Positions 30,301 through 57,814 of a DNA stretch of 64,000 nucleotides are shown piece by piece. This DNA is from Ecdyonurus torrentis (lineage: Eukaryota; Arthropoda; Insecta; Ephemeroptera; Heptageniidae): contig OX439136.1 of the NCBI GenBank assembly GCA_949318235.1, forward strand, positions 4,775,358-4,839,357, in the 5' to 3' direction. Under the pieces are notes generated by a model, which was not told the origin of the DNA, did not search any database, and saw only the letters and a program-made list of their open reading frames with translations. The stretch's first letter is position 1. Each line of letters starts with the position of its first letter. The translations under genes were made by a program, and so were the position numbers.

Positions 30301-30509
30301 ATACAAAATTACGTAGGTTTAAATAATAACGTATTTTATTTTCAATTTACTATATAAATTGTTCTTAATAGGTGGATGGTTTCCCAACAATTTTCCTATA
30401 CCGAGACGGCACCAAGATCTCTGAATATAATGGTTCAAGAAGCTTAGATGATCTAATGCAATATGTGCGTAAACATATTGCAGAATCAAAATCTAAGGAT
30501 GAATTATAA
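17149..30509 (+). CDS. TXNDC5: TXNDC5-like endoplasmic reticulum thioredoxin-domain protein
   Basis: Seven exons: 17149-17300, 17405-17554, 18463-18565, 21334-21471, 24913-25271, 28594-28726 and 30372-30509. Phases all join, giving 390 aa. A signal peptide ([19 protein letters not shown]) is followed by three thioredoxin domains with active sites CDHC (52-55), CGHC (177-180) and CGHC (302-305). The protein ends in KDEL, the ER retrieval signal. This is the architecture of TXNDC5/ERp46 and fly Pretaporter, which make or shuffle disulfide bonds in the ER lumen. The W|CxHC codon is split by an intron in domains 1 and 3 at the same phase, consistent with domain duplication; in domain 2 the intron falls after CGHCQ instead. 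The first site has Asp where CGHC is usual. Introns are long and full of foldback elements. AATAAA at 31162-31167 may end the transcript. Confidence 0.95.
17716..17862. repeat. hAT-like MITE, degraded
   Basis: Shares CCAGGATTTTGC..GGG, GGGAAACCACC and CTTTTTCAGACCTGAC with the better element at 48952-49083. Ends CATAGCCAGG and CTGACTATG are weak inverted repeats. Confidence 0.55.
18669..18690. repeat. Poly(G) tract
   Basis: Run of about 22 G in a TXNDC5 intron. Confidence 0.9.
18840..19600 (-). pseudogene. 5'-truncated retroelement fragment with an unrecognised protein
   Basis: Read on the - strand, two frames meet near 19240-19265. The first (19568 to 19266) includes [20 protein letters not shown] and [20 protein letters not shown]. 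The second (19228 to 18908) includes [11 protein letters not shown], a Cys/His-rich [20 protein letters not shown] and [15 protein letters not shown], then a stop. The 3' end runs to about 18840 with AATAAATAAAATA. A second, shorter copy of exactly this 3' end is at 39005-39122 and conserves the [13 protein letters not shown] coding. Truncation at one end with a shared 3' end is typical of retrotransposition. I do not recognise the protein family. Confidence 0.5.
19643..19825. repeat. Near-perfect hairpin MITE, copy 2
   Basis: CAGTAAGTTATTTCCTATAC at the left pairs with GTATATGAGATAACTTACTG at the right. The arms share GAATGTCAGATCAAATG with the copy at 9837-10021. Confidence 0.8.
20406..20525. 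repeat. TGTTCGTAAAC-family MITE, degraded copy
   Basis: AGTGTTGTTTGTAAACCCTG matches the left end of the family and the centre matches the 55879 copy (AATAACCATAG..GATCATCATTTT). The right end is lost. Confidence 0.6.
21483..21837 (+). repeat. TTAA-flanked repeat, copy 1
   Basis: Starts TTAAAGCCATAGACCACC and ends TATATTCCTTTAA, imperfect inverted ends at TTAA, the piggyBac-type target. The body matches copies at 31409-31752 (+), 32981-33322 (-) and 45433-45774 (-). No intact coding. Confidence 0.7.
22397..22702. mobile_element. Old Penelope-type hairpin copy with tail
   Basis: The left side has the tail (TTAAGG, poly(A), ACATCGCAGTTAGAATCAAT), then GAAAAGGATAGA and GGGCCTTTACCACAGTAGAA. 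The right side mirrors it (ACTGTGGTAAGG, TTGCTGG, TTATTCTTTTC). The arms meet around CATATATTGTCATACAATAC. Same family as 1909-4947 and 26684-27086 but diverged. Confidence 0.75.
22732..22856. repeat. Foldback repeat, copy 1
   Basis: TAAAGCTCAAGATAGTGGTC at the left is loosely inverted in GGCTGTCGTAGGCTTA at the right. Internal AGGCTCCGCC and GGATAGCGTTCATAAAGTTA match the element at 42830-43064. Confidence 0.5.
22858..22980. repeat. Foldback repeat related to 27984-28412
   Basis: GCACCTTGCCTTGATG at the left pairs with CATCATGGCAAGGCATGC at the right. Inner GGCACAGTTTACACTTTGTA and AATATTTGTGTTCACT resemble the foldbacks at 27984 and 49084. Confidence 0.55.
23046..23295. repeat. TAGGGTG-ended repeat, copy 1
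   Basis: Begins ATAGGGTGTGTTC and ends GTAACGACCCTAT. Shares CTGGCCCATGTTATTTAG and ACTCACTTATGACGTCGAC with the copies at 27667-27983 and 40124-40455. Confidence 0.6.
24430..24700 (+). pseudogene. Non-LTR retrotransposon (LINE) 3' end fragment
   Basis: Encodes [20 protein letters not shown] ending [12 protein letters not shown] and a stop, the usual C-terminal tail of Jockey/CR1-type RT proteins. It is followed by GGCTTACCCCGAAAGGGATT, ATAGTGTCATGATACGTATG and a short GTAT repeat. The same 3' end occurs on the - strand at about 48780-48860. Confidence 0.65.
26128..26324. repeat. Hairpin MITE
   Basis: AAGTATTATTCACATGACG at the left pairs with CGTCATGTGAATAATACTT at the right, followed inward by GTCGACGAGCGTTACAAAGC against GCTTTGTAACGCGCGTCAAC. 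Confidence 0.8.
26669..27101. mobile_element. Penelope-type mini-hairpin, internal deletion of the 3-kb palindrome
   Basis: Flanked by CACAACCACCACTGT at 26669-26683 and 27087-27101, a perfect 15-bp target duplication. The element (26684-27086, 403 bp) starts with the one-sided tail CAATTTAAGGAAAAAACC, ATCGCGGTTAGGATCAATGA. It then carries the arm (GAAAAGGATAGAAAAACCAG and onward for about 190 bp), a short centre, and the mirrored arm. Arms and tail match the outer parts of 1909-4947 almost base for base. The left arm stops at CACATCACTG while the right arm runs on to CAAGACAAGACACTGCTCAG, so the deletion was asymmetric. No coding. Confidence 0.9.
27667..27983. repeat. TAGGGTG-ended repeat, copy 2
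   Basis: ATAGGGTGTGTGAACATGAC at the left, GCAACCACCCTAT at the right. Same family as 23046 and 40124. It abuts the next foldback element. Confidence 0.65.
27984..28412. repeat. Foldback element interrupted by a hAT MITE
   Basis: AGAAAAACCAACAAGTGCC at the left pairs with GGTGCTTGTTGGTTTTCTTG at the right. GTTAACACAAATATGTGCAT and AATATTTGTGTTAAC form the inner stem. The hAT MITE at 28051-28227 sits in the left arm. Confidence 0.65.
28043..28235. mobile_element. hAT-type MITE with 8-bp target duplication
   Basis: ATTGCACA flanks both sides (28043-28050 and 28228-28235). The element (28051-28227, 177 bp) starts CAGGGTCGGACTGGC and ends GCCAGTCCGAGCCTG. An 8-bp duplication with CAGGG-type ends is the hAT signature. 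No coding. Confidence 0.9.
28996..29290. repeat. Penelope-type family-B half copy
   Basis: TTAAGGAACATAAACCATTG followed by TGGTTAG matches the family tail. It is followed by ACCATAGTTAAGAGAGTCCT, GTGAAAATCTTGCTAGCA and GCCTTCGTCAGTCCTTAC, the arm of the family-B foldbacks at 53029, 56689 and 57345. Only one arm is clear. Similar decayed sequence lies at 28779-28900. Confidence 0.55.
29941..30237. repeat. Foldback MITE
   Basis: CTATAGACCGCTTGCAC at the left pairs with GTGCAAGGGGTCTATAG at the right. GGCCAGCATAGGAAAAAC and CCCCTATGCTGGACAATGC form an inner stem. Lies 130 bp before the last TXNDC5 exon. Confidence 0.7.
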
Positions 30510-31408
30510 TCATAATATAACAATTTTAATCCAATCCATTTCATCAATATATATATATATTTTTTTTTAAACTGCAGTAAAATTAGCTCTTCTTAAAATT
30601 TGAATTTCAATTATAATATTGTTTTAATGATTGTTTTGAAAATAATTTTTATTTGCTTATTTTTGAAGTACTGTACAGCTTTCAAGCAATCATAAATTTA
30701 AGCTTCCAGTACTTATAATATGATATATTTTCTTGTGATTTTTGTTTGAAACCAGCATATAACTGCCATGGAAAAAAAAGATAATGATATTTTAAAAGGA
30801 CTTTACTGCAGTAGAAAAAAAAAATCATAAATGTTATTTCAATTTTTTGGTTTTTACGACATTCTTTTTTTCATTTTTCTTGCCAAACAAAAAATCATGC
30901 ATATAGGTATGTACATTATAAAGGTACTTAAAACAATTAACTTTAATTGCTTTTTATCAAATTATTTTATAATAATTTTTTTCCTATATTATTTTTAAAT
31001 TTATCAAATGTTTATGTATTTTTTTCTTTCGAAAATTAAAAACATTATAATTAGGTACCTTTTATAATAGCTGGCATTTGTTTGATTTTTTTTTTCCTGT
31101 TTTGTGTGATAAAATATTTAAACGATGTTATTTGCGAATTATTTCATAGCAGAGCTCCTATAATAAAGACATATTAAACAAATTATTGTCATTCTTAAGC
31201 AACCAATCAGTTTATAACTTAATAATAATAATTGTAAATAAATGACGGAAAAAAAAACACGCACTTTTGGTTAACGTTTTTTAACACATTAAAATTTTGA
31301 TGTAGATGTTAAAAAACTAAAAAAAAAAAAAATAATAATAAATAATAGAAAATAGTAGAGAGATTGAAGCGCAATCAATTGAAATTTATAATAAAACAGG
31401 AAGATTCC

Positions 31409-31752
31409 TTAAAGCCATAGACCACATAAAACAACACGTGCTTTTTAATGAATAAACACGAAATGGGATCTTCAAAACTGATGATAATTTTTACCAGAAT
31501 ATTATTGTAGCCCCACGAGAGAGCGTGAAAAAACTGTAAAGTATGCAATTTGCGTGAAAATTTATGTTTATGATGTCAGAAACATGCAAACATTTAGTAT
31601 GAAAATGTTGTGCGGGTTGTATAAATCGAATTTTCTGATCACTGCTACGGGGTTACAGTTGGGTTTTGAGACAAACTAATGTTATTTATGTAAATCCCAT
31701 CAAGTGTTTTGAGATACAAATGCTTATGTTTTTCTCTGGTCTATTCCTTTAA
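31409..31752 (+). repeat. TTAA-flanked repeat, copy 2
   Basis: TTAAAGCCATAGACCACAT at the left and TCTGGTCTATTCCTTTAA at the right. The body (GAAATGGGATCTTCAAAACT, GAGAGAGCGTGAAAA) matches 21483-21837 closely. Confidence 0.75.
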
Positions 31753-32980
31753 TAATTTACATACAGTACATAGTAAATTGGGACTTTTGATCAAAGAGAA
31801 TATGAGATCCTAGATATGAGTATTGTATTTTATTTAAACAGTATTTGTATCATTATAATGTCTAAAATAAATATCTATAGCACTTACGCTAGAACATTTG
31901 ATCCCAAGTCCAAATTTACTGTATAAATGAGAGAATCTTTGTGTTTTATTAATTTTAAATTCAATTTGCTCTATTTAATCTTTCTGCGTACACTGTTTTT
32001 TTTTTTATTAATAATTTAATTTTTAATTTTTTAACATTAATTAATAATGATTGTTTAAAAAAATTACTTTGTTAATACGTAGATACAGGGAATTTCTTTT
32101 AAATCAAAGTAGATAAATAGTACAACATAACAATTTAAAAAGCACTGTATAAAACAAATATTAATAATAAAATATTTAGCAATAATTGTAAATAAAGTAA
32201 AAAAAAAAAAAAAAAAAAAAAAGTCAAGGGCATTAAAAATACTACCAATTTCCAGCTTGATGTAAAAGATAAAAGATAATCATAAAAAAACTGCTTTCTT
32301 CATTTTTATGACGAAAGAATTACATATCATTTTCATTTCAAGAAACTGTATTATCAACTTGGAGAAGACTAATAAAAAAAAAACGGGTAATTTTATTTCA
32401 TGTTTTAACAGACGACCTTGTCCTGAATCGCTAGATATGCAAATGTCTAATTATTTAATTCACCAAGTATTTTTAATTAAATTTTAAAAGTTAAAAAATG
32501 TTGTCACGGCGGGTAACATTTTCTTATGCACACATGCATAAGTTATACCAACAGTGACATAATTTTTTAATTTTCAAAAATTAATTTAAAATACTATAAA
32601 TGAACTAAAAAATTAGAAATTAACGTCGATTCAAGACGATATCTTCGTTTAGAATATGAAATAACACCTAACTTTTTTTAGTCTTCCATATTATGCAATT
32701 CAACTACTTATTGTGCGTAGTTTACAGCACTGAATTTGACCGTAGATGTATAGATCGTTGTTTTATGTAAGTCGCCGAGATAAAATAATACGAATGAAAC
32801 AGAAGAAGATGAGTGTTTACAGCGCCGTGCTTCATCATAATAAAACGACAACAATGTGTAACACTTACCTTTACGATCGTTATAAACATGTTTTAATTAT
32901 TTAAGTTCAAATTTCTACGTTCTAGAAAAGCTCTAAATGAATAATTTTTTATAACAATCGTTGTTTTAGCGATGATTTAG

Positions 32981-33322
32981 TTAAAGGAATAGACCAGAGA
33001 AAAACATAAGCATTTATATCACAAAATACTTGATGGGACTTACATAAATAACTTTATAGTTTGTCTCAAAACCCAACTGTAGCTCCGTAGCAGTGATCAG
33101 AAATATCAATTTATGCAACCCGCACAACATTTTCATACTAATTTTTGTATGTTTCTGACGTCATAAACATGAATAGTCACGGAAATTGCATACTTTACAG
33201 TATTTTCATGTTCTCTCGTGGGGCTAACATTCTGGTAAAAATTGTCAACAGTTTTGAAGATCTCATTTCGTGTTTATTCATTAAAAAGCACACGTTGTTT
33301 TATATGTGGTCTATGTCTTTAA
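32981..33322 (-). repeat. TTAA-flanked repeat, copy 3
   Basis: Reverse orientation: TTAAAGGAATAGACCAGAGA at the left and GGTCTATGTCTTTAA at the right. Confidence 0.75.
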
Positions 33323-34321
33323 GTTTATTGTTAACCAAAAACAGGCAAATTTACTTGCCCAATAAAATTGGGCACAGTACATTAATTTTATTATACAATA
33401 TAAACTAGGCTAATAATAATAATGGTAAAATTCAGAGACTTAAATAAAATTATCCATTTTATAAATAATTTGAATGATATAATAGTGAATGAATTACTTT
33501 TTTTGTATAAAGTTTTGTTACTGCAGCGCGATATGAACACAAAATATTATATCGTCCAAATTAAATTGTGTTTTTTTTTCAATTACAATGCATGATCTAT
33601 ACTATATTTACGTTTTATAAATACGCGATGCTGTAAACCTCGTTTTGTTTTTAAATGATTTGAGCTATCAGTTTTTAATTAATACGCTGCATCTTACACA
33701 TTTTAGTATAAGTAGTATAGTCTAAAAATAATAGTGACTATATTATAACAATGAATTTAATTATAGTTAAAAAAAAATGATAATTATAGTTTGGTGTTAA
33801 ATAATTAGGTCTGTGTTTAAATGGTGAGAAAAATAGCGTATAATATATAAGTTTAGATCAATTCTCCTTTTTATAATATACAGGTGAAATTTAAATGACA
33901 AAAAAAGTCCCTCTTTTTTTTTTTTTTTTTTTTTAATTTTTAAGTTAATTCAAATTAACTATTAACTTTTAAAGATCTTTTACCATCTGTAATTTGTTTT
34001 TCTTTATTTGTTTGAATGCTCTATATTGCAAAACTTATTCAAATTTTCTTTTATGAGTTTCTGTGTTTATAAAGTGATAAAGTGGGAAAAAAAAGTTAGA
34101 AGAATTTTTTCGTTTAACATTAAAATTGTTGAAATTTTAGTTGGAGAACATTTTTTTTTTTTTTTTTTTTTATAGTTTATTCCTAAAAATGGAGTTTATG
34201 AAATTGGCTATTTTGGTACAGATTCAGTTAGTGGCAGTCTATCTAATGATTTTTTTTAACAACTTAGTTTTAATGATTCTTTATATGAAAAATATAATAC
34301 TCAATTAATGAAAGTTTAAGG

Positions 34322-34325
<4 letters not shown>

Positions 34326-34369
<44 letters not shown>
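34326..34369. repeat. Long poly(A) tract
   Basis: About 44 A in a row in intergenic DNA. Similar runs at about 35808-35853, 36381-36413 (T), 47888-47922, 50340-50369 and 62177-62210. Confidence 0.9.
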
Positions 34370-34370
<1 letters not shown>

Positions 34371-35079
34371 AGTCCTAGACCCTGCATGGGGTATCTCTTT
34401 TCTTTTCTTTTTTTTAGTTCATTTATATATCTTTAAATCTATTAGTTTAATTAAGAGATAATTATTTTTTAAAGTTTGCATTAACTCCTGCCAGTTTTTG
34501 AGTCTGGACTATACATTAACATATCCCATTATCCCTATATATTATTTTTAAAACATAATGACCTAATTATGTAAAAAAGAGTTACTTTAATTTCTAATGG
34601 CTATACTACTATACTCATTAAATCATAACGTTCATATTTAAATTTGTGATTTTTTTCTCTATATACATATACAATTTTATTTTAGTTTATTTCATATGTT
34701 AACATAAATATAATGTTAAAAAGAAAAAGAAAAATTATTAACTTTTTCTTCTTTATACCTGTGTACACATTTTTTTGAGTGGTTAAATAATTTTACTTGA
34801 ATATAATGTAAAATTAAATGTTGAGATAAAATATAAATAAATTTAAAAAAAATGTATAATGAAATTTAATGAACTTTGTTCCATTTATATGCTGTAGATT
34901 TAGTGCCTATGTGCTATCTTAATATTTATAGCAAAATTTCAATTTTGTCTGTGAAATCCAGATTGCTTTATCCAAGTAAGATTTTATCCATAATCTGGAT
35001 TTAAAAAATGACAGCACTATTAAACGACTGATAACGTATATAAGTTCATCAGCTTCATTGTACAGGCTCCGCCCAAAAC

Positions 35080-35406
35080 TTAAAGGCATAGAACACCTTG
35101 AAAAAAAAAAAAAAAAAAAAAAATTCTAATATCCTAACATACCTAAATATCAATGTTAATTTGGCCAATGTCATTGATTTTTAATTTATTTTCCATTTAC
35201 AAAATGATATCTGCAGGTATATGACGTCACAGCTCACTAGTCTACGTACGTGGAAACAGGCGAGCTGTGACATCATATACCCGCAGCTGTCATTTTGTAA
35301 ATGTAAAATAAATTAGAAATCAATGACTCTGGGCAAATCAACATTGATATTTAGATATGTTAGGATATTAGACATGTTTTTTGTTCAAGGTGTTCTACGC
35401 CTTTAA
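35080..35406. repeat. Palindromic TTAA MITE, copy 1
   Basis: TTAAAGGCATAGAACACCTT at the left pairs with AAGGTGTTCTACGCCTTTAA at the right. The centre is TCACAGCTCACTAGTC..GGCGAGCTGTGACATCA. Copies at 44416-44724 and 51192-51645. The TTAA target suggests a piggyBac relative. Confidence 0.8.
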
Positions 35407-35589
35407 CTAGCTTATTTTTGTTTAAAATCTGCAGCTATGACATCTTGCTTGGGTTAGGTATATATAAGATGACATCATCCTACCCTCGGTAGTAATAATT
35501 TATTTTTGTGGGGTGATATAGTGATAGTAAACCAGTACAACAGAAGCTGATAAACTTTATAGTTCCTGCAAAAACACATTTACTTTTCA

Positions 35590-35712
35590 TATGTCTGGCC
35601 AAAAGTTTGAGAACGATTTGCATAGGCAAACCGCAACCACACTATGTTATCTTTATGAGAAAATGCAACGGCTGCCGCTGTATCGTTCGGGAACTTTTGA
35701 CCAAGGCTGTAC
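35590..35712. repeat. TACAGCTC-type MITE, copy 1
   Basis: GGCCAAAAGTTTGAGAACG at the left, CGTTCGGGAACTTTTGACC at the right. The centre CACACTATGTTATCTTTATG matches the copy at 63715-63834. Confidence 0.7.
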
Positions 35713-35806
35713 ACGTGATTGTGAATGTATCTTATCTTTCAAAAACTTGTGCTAAATATGCAATGGTATTTTTATGAAAAAAAATACATGCTGCATTATA
35801 TGAATG

Positions 35807-35854
<48 letters not shown>

Positions 35855-36378
35855 AGTCGTTATTTCCCAAGTACTGTACTTGACAAAATGCACCTTTCTT
35901 GTTGCTTGCAAGTATATGTGACTTTACACTATAAAAGAAAGACAACTAGTTGACCCAAAGTTACAAAAAGAATAAGTACAGATAGGTCATGTAGTTTTAA
36001 ACAAAATAAGTTAGGTACATTTTCAGACATTTAATTTGTTTTGATGAGATAAATTAAAAATTCCTGTTATCTTTTTTTATTTTTAATATAATAATAAGTT
36101 TGTTAATTTGGCAATACAAATCAAAGCATGATACTAGAGTACTTCTAGAGTACTCTACATGATACTACAGTTTTGTCACCTTCAAGTTTTTTTTTTTTGT
36201 ATTTTTCATTGATGTATACAAAATTTCAAAATTTATGCCAGCAATACTTCCCTGAATTTATGTTAATTTTACTCTTATTTTATTTAATTGTAAGTCAATG
36301 TTTTGATTTTATTTATGGAACGCTGTTTTACATTTCTTCCTTATTTTGTAATATATATATTATCTTCCTTCCTTCCTA

Positions 36379-36415
<37 letters not shown>

Positions 36416-36599
36416 GAAACATGACTTTAAATTCCTAGGGGAAAAAAATCAATATATTGTTGCGTTATATAGCATTGTCTAATTTTATAATATCCTTTGG
36501 GATTTGTCGTAAAGTTTTATTTTAAAAAAATGCGGTTAAACAGTAGTACCAATTTAAATCAATTCTACTCGTTGTTTATGTTATATAGCAAAGATTTGG

Positions 36600-36785
36600 T
36601 TAATGTTGGTAAAACTGGAAATCGACTTTTTTAAGCGCCTGCGCGCTACATTTAAGTTTTACTGCAATGATGGAAGAACATTAGTTCGTATTTTGTACAT
36701 ATTTAATAAGATTTTGTCTGCAATGTGTCGGTATATTATTTGAAAGAACATCTTTATAGCTCAAGCTATAACTTTAACAATTCAG
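36600..36785 (+). other. Possible non-coding first exon of the transporter gene
   Basis: A GC-richer patch (GCGCCTGCGCGCTAC near 36637) is followed by a good donor, CAATTCAG|GTAAGT, at 36786. The next strong acceptor is just before the ATG at 38182. No ATG-led frame joins. Proposed only from splice signals. Confidence 0.35.
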
Positions 36786-38030
36786 GTAAGTGAAAATTTA
36801 AATAATTCTTTATATATTTTAAAATATAGAAATGCTAATTTTAAAATCCCAGGGTTTCCTAATTTATAAATCAATTGTTTTATCTGTATACCTATATAAC
36901 GTACACTCCCTTATTTAATATTTTATCTTAATCATAATTATTTAGTTCAACTAGTGTTTTATTATTTATAATATATTATAAAGATAATTTAATTTATAAA
37001 ATTGAATATTATATTAATTTCAATTTTTTTTTAAAGTTGTTTATGAAAAACAAAACTATTTATATGTTAAAATGTAAACATATAAATTTTTTTTATTGCC
37101 ATATTTTTTTACTACCCAGTTGTTGATCCTATTAAAATGATAATAAAAGTAATATGAATTTTTATCTTTGGGATTTGCATAATTTATACTGTTTTTGTGT
37201 GTTTTTGAAAAACAAAAGTCTGAAAATCAATTTTATATTTTTAAAGTATTTAATTTATTTTTTCCAGAGTGTATTTTATTTAAAGATAAAGTTATTATCT
37301 GGTTTTTGTTATTTTTTGTCATTTTTGTGTTTTTATGAATTACTAATATTTTAATTTATACGATGAAAAATCTATTATCATTTTTTTTATATATTATTAT
37401 TCAAAGCATATTCGACTAATTAGCATAAACAATTAGCTACAGTATTATTATTATTATTTATTATAATTTTCATAATCATTTTATAGAGTCGTAATGCGCA
37501 TATTTATGTTATTAATTCCTACAGAACTGTATTTTTGTGGCAAGCATGCTATTTAATTTAAAAAGAACTTTATAACTGTAATTATGGAGTACATAATTAT
37601 TAAGAAGTATTTCACTTTTTTTTAATTTTTTTTTTTTTTTTTTTTAATAATTTATATTTTTCTTGTATATATAGCTAGAGCCCATGATTTATAATTAAGA
37701 TATTAGCGTAATATGCTTTATGATAAATGATAAAGATAATTTTATACCCTGTAAAATAGTTTTCACAATGGACATAAGTTTCAACGTGTAAATTGCAGAA
37801 TTTTTATAGTCACTACAAAGAAATGTGTGTTTTTACGTAGAATATTACGTCCCCTGCTTCTTAACCCTTGTATTATCATTTTTTTCCCCAGTAAACCAGT
37901 TTTTCTACATATATTGCAAGTACATATTGTATATGTTAATACAAATATATTAATATTGTGGTCAAGTTTTGTAAAATAGGGCTGTCATGCCCTCACAACG
38001 CCTCAATAAAATTATTATTATTTTGTCCGA

Positions 38031-38102
38031 CCAATTGAAGAACGTCACTCCCAGCTCACGTGACGTCACTGGTAGTGATGTTCTTCAATTGGAAAGTATT
38101 TG
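38031..38102. repeat. Small perfect-ended hairpin
   Basis: CCAATTGAAGAACGTCACT at the left pairs with AGTGATGTTCTTCAATTGG at the right, with CACGTGACGTCAC in the loop. Lies 80 bp upstream of the transporter start codon. Confidence 0.65.
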
Positions 38103-38181
38103 TTCCACATGTGAAAAAGCTGTGTGGTTTACTGCTGGGTATGATTATTGATAAATTAAATGTGTTTTATATTAATTTAGG

Positions 38182-54668
<16,487 letters not shown>

Positions 54669-55878
54669 TTAATTTTAGGAGTAGATTATTTTACTTAATT
54701 AGTAATTTAAAAGATTGTTTTGTTTTTTTAATTTAACCTAAAAATAATTAACTAGTATATAAAAAAAGTTATCTTATATGCAGTAGACTATATTATTGTA
54801 AATATTTGCTCTTCGAAGTGAATATTATAAAAGAAGTATACACAGTTTGGAAGTTAACTTTTTTACTATGTAGCTAATTTTAAGAATTTAAGAAGTATAT
54901 TTGAAGTTACATACTTAAGAACTTAATTTATCTAGTGACTGTAAGTTGCTACCACCTAACTAGCAGTTAACTTGGTTATTTCTTTGTTACATTTCAAAAA
55001 TGATAAAGAAAAACTTAATTGCTGATTAACTGGTTTCAACATATGGGCCTAAATTGATTATTAATTTAAAAAAATACAAATTAAAAAAGATTATCTATAA
55101 TTTATCAAAGTAACAAAATTTTCCTTCATTTTATATTTTATTAAATTGATTTTTTTTAAAGCAAACTCCTGAAATTTTATGCAAACAAAAACGGTGACTG
55201 TTCTAGTCATTTTTCCTCAATAGAAACTTTGCTGCTAGACGCTGTCCCAAAAAAAAAAAAACGTCTTCGTCAACTGCACTTCCCTTGTGATTTCAATACC
55301 AAGTTAAAACTAAATTCATATTTAAATTTTTTTGAAAACTGATTTAATATGAGACCCCTCAATGTAGCTATTTATATTGAAAATAAAATAATTTTATACA
55401 GTATCATCAAAGGAAAGAATAAGAAAACTAACAAAGCACTTTACAAATGATATCCTATAGGTAGCTAACAAAAAAAACTATGTTTCCTATAATTCTGACA
55501 TAATCCACAACATACAAAAACATGGTCAAATTTTCTAATATAAATAATGTAACAGCATGAAAAGTAAGTTCAAATAGGAAACATTAAAAATGAGCAAAAT
55601 ATTTAAGATTTATGACTAAATACTGCAATAATTCAAATAAAACATTGATTTTTTTTACCCTTAAAAGTAATTCAAAGTGATATAAAATATGTAAATAATG
55701 TTGTGGGTCAACATAAAAAAAAATAATAAAAATTAATATTTTTTATTTTAATTGTATAGGCTACACATTCCCAGGATAATTTCAATATGTTGTGTATGCA
55801 TTTTTACCCCATTACCTGATGTCACAGGTCCTAAAATTTATATTGTGTATCCTATTTACTTTCAATAATAATAATAAT

Positions 55879-55988
55879 AATGCTGTTTGTAAACCCTGTT
55901 CTCTTGCACCAAAAAATGCGCATTCCATTTGAATAACCATAGGCGATCGTCATTTTTGGTGCAGAGAACAGGGTTTACGAACAGCATT
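55879..55988. repeat. TGTTCGTAAAC-family hairpin MITE, copy 4
   Basis: AATGCTGTTTGTAAACCCTG at the left pairs with CAGGGTTTACGAACAGCATT at the right. The most regular copy, with TTGCACCAAAAA against TTTTTGGTGCA in the stem. Confidence 0.85.
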
Positions 55989-56688
55989 AATAATACCCTA
56001 ATAATAAAAAGAAAAAAAAATAGCGGGAGAGGGTCAAATTTGTTGAATATCAGACTATGAGCTTTTCTAACTACAGCTCTTAAAAATAAAACTTGGTATT
56101 GGATTGCAAAAATTGTGTGTGTGTTAAAATTAGACACTTTTTAGTGCACGAGTTGATATTGTGTGCTAGAGAAAAAAAAACTCTTAAATTTGTGAGCTCT
56201 ATAATATATGTGGTAGACTCTTTGAGCACCTTTGTATATTTGTGTATATTTAGACTGTTTTTTTTTTTTGTAGACTTTGTTTTGTACATAATGTAGTTTG
56301 TAATACTCAATGTATTTACAATACATTTATGTATTTGTAAATGTATTTTATAGTGTAAATATATAACCATATAAAAAGAGAGTAAGATATACTACAAAAA
56401 TGATCTCGGAAAAATATGACGATATATAATTATTTTGTGATTATGAAAATATATATATAAAGAAAGCACATATGAGCAGGAAGTGCATTTAAAATTTTAA
56501 AATTATAATATGTAATAAAAGTTGTACATTTTAATGTGTGCTGTATATAAGTAAGATTTCAAATAAAAGAAATGTACTGAAAAGAATATTTTTATATATT
56601 ATAAAAATGAGTATTTGGTTATTAAAATTGACAACTTTTATTGTATGGAATGAAAAAATGAATTACAATTGAAAATAATGATTTATTA

Positions 56689-56978
56689 AGGAAAATAAAC
56701 CAGAGGTGTCGTTAGGTATGATAAATTTGAAAGAAACGAAAGGAGAAACCAGCAAGAGCAGTGAAGAGTCCCATAGCTTCGTGAAAATCTTGCCAACACA
56801 GACTCTGGCTTTGTAAGGACTGATGAAGGCAAAACACACCATGTCTCTTTTGGAGTTTATTGCCAAAATGTCTTAAATTTTTATGTCTGTGCTAGAAAGA
56901 TTTTCACAGATCTATGGGACTCTTTACTATTGCAAGGCCCTTGCTGGTTTCTTGTATCCTTTTCTTTTGAATTTATCA
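56689..56978. mobile_element. Penelope-type family-B foldback, short copy
   Basis: Tail at the left (TTAAGGAAAATAAACCAGAG, GTGTCGTTAGGTATGATAAA), then GAAACCAGCAAGAGCAGTGA. The right mirrors it: AAGATTTTCACAGATCTATG, GCAAGGCCCTTGCTGGTTTC, TATCCTTTTC. Confidence 0.7.
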
Positions 56979-57344
56979 ATTAAAAAAATGATTCCGTTTA
57001 TTGATCGCATATGTAATTAGAGAATTATGTTAATTTGGTACTATTTTTATTTTAATACCACATTTTTTAGCAATATAACACTTAAAATTTTCAAGATAAA
57101 ATAAGACACCAAAAAACTAATAATAACAAGAACAACATTATAATAATGTTTGTAAAAAAATGTATCAGGAAGAAATTTTAATGTGCCTCGGATTTTTTTT
57201 TTCTCTTGGTAATCAAATTGCTACTGTTTTTGTTTACATGCAATAATAACAAATCATACAATGGTTTCCACATTTAGTTTATCAATACAGCAATAATTTT
57301 ACTTTTAAAGTACTAAAATATTATAAATAATCAAAAGAGATATT

Positions 57345-57808
57345 ATTGAAAATAAATCATCACTGTTAGAAATGATAAATTTAAAAGAAAAGGATAGGAG
57401 AACCCAGCAAGGGCTTCATCATAGTGAAGTGGATCCTATGTCTTGGTGAAAATCTTCCTATATAGTACAGAGATAATACACATAGGCCTTATAGGTTAGC
57501 TTTTAGTACTTAAATCCAAGCAGAGAAAACAGAGGGTATGTGTGTGCCTTTATCAGTTCTTACAGGCTCTTATAAAAAACTATAAATCATGAAATTCATA
57601 TTAATGAATTTGTCGTATTTCTCTGAGGCTGTGGAATGACTTACGAAGGCACACACACAATATTATATTTTAGTGCCGAAAGCTCTTATATCTAATGTGT
57701 TTATTATATCTCTATGCTAGCAAGATTTTTACCAATTTATGAGACTCTACTTTGTTAAATAATGTGCTTTGCTGATTATCTCTCGTATTTTTTTCTTTTG
57801 AAATAAAT
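57345..57808. mobile_element. Penelope-type family-B foldback, worn copy
   Basis: Tail-like AATAAATCATCACTGTTAGA, AATGATAAATTTAAAAGAAA, then GGATAGGAGAACCCAGCAAG. The right arm is weaker: CAAGATTTTTACCAATTTAT, TGTGCTTTGCTGATTATCTC, TTTTTTTCTTTTG. Confidence 0.6.
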
Positions 57809-57814
57809 ATATTG

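Larger units (their letters stand above)
30510..36599. other. Intergenic DNA between TXNDC5 and the transporter gene
   Basis: AT-rich with long homopolymers (poly(A) at 34326-34369 and about 35808-35853). It holds two TTAA-flanked repeats, one palindromic TTAA MITE and one TACAGCTC-type MITE, listed separately. I see no convincing coding exon. Confidence 0.6.

Noticed and set aside
36173..37354. Phe/Leu/Tyr-rich open frames at 36173-36424 and 37154-37354
   Set aside because: They lie in T-rich DNA with no splice partners or family motifs.
56823..56850. CTGATGA followed by GGCAAAAC in a family-B foldback, resembling a hammerhead ribozyme core
   Set aside because: Penelope elements can carry hammerheads, but the needed GAAA box and flanking stems are not there. 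The main palindrome arms also lack the CTGANGA box.
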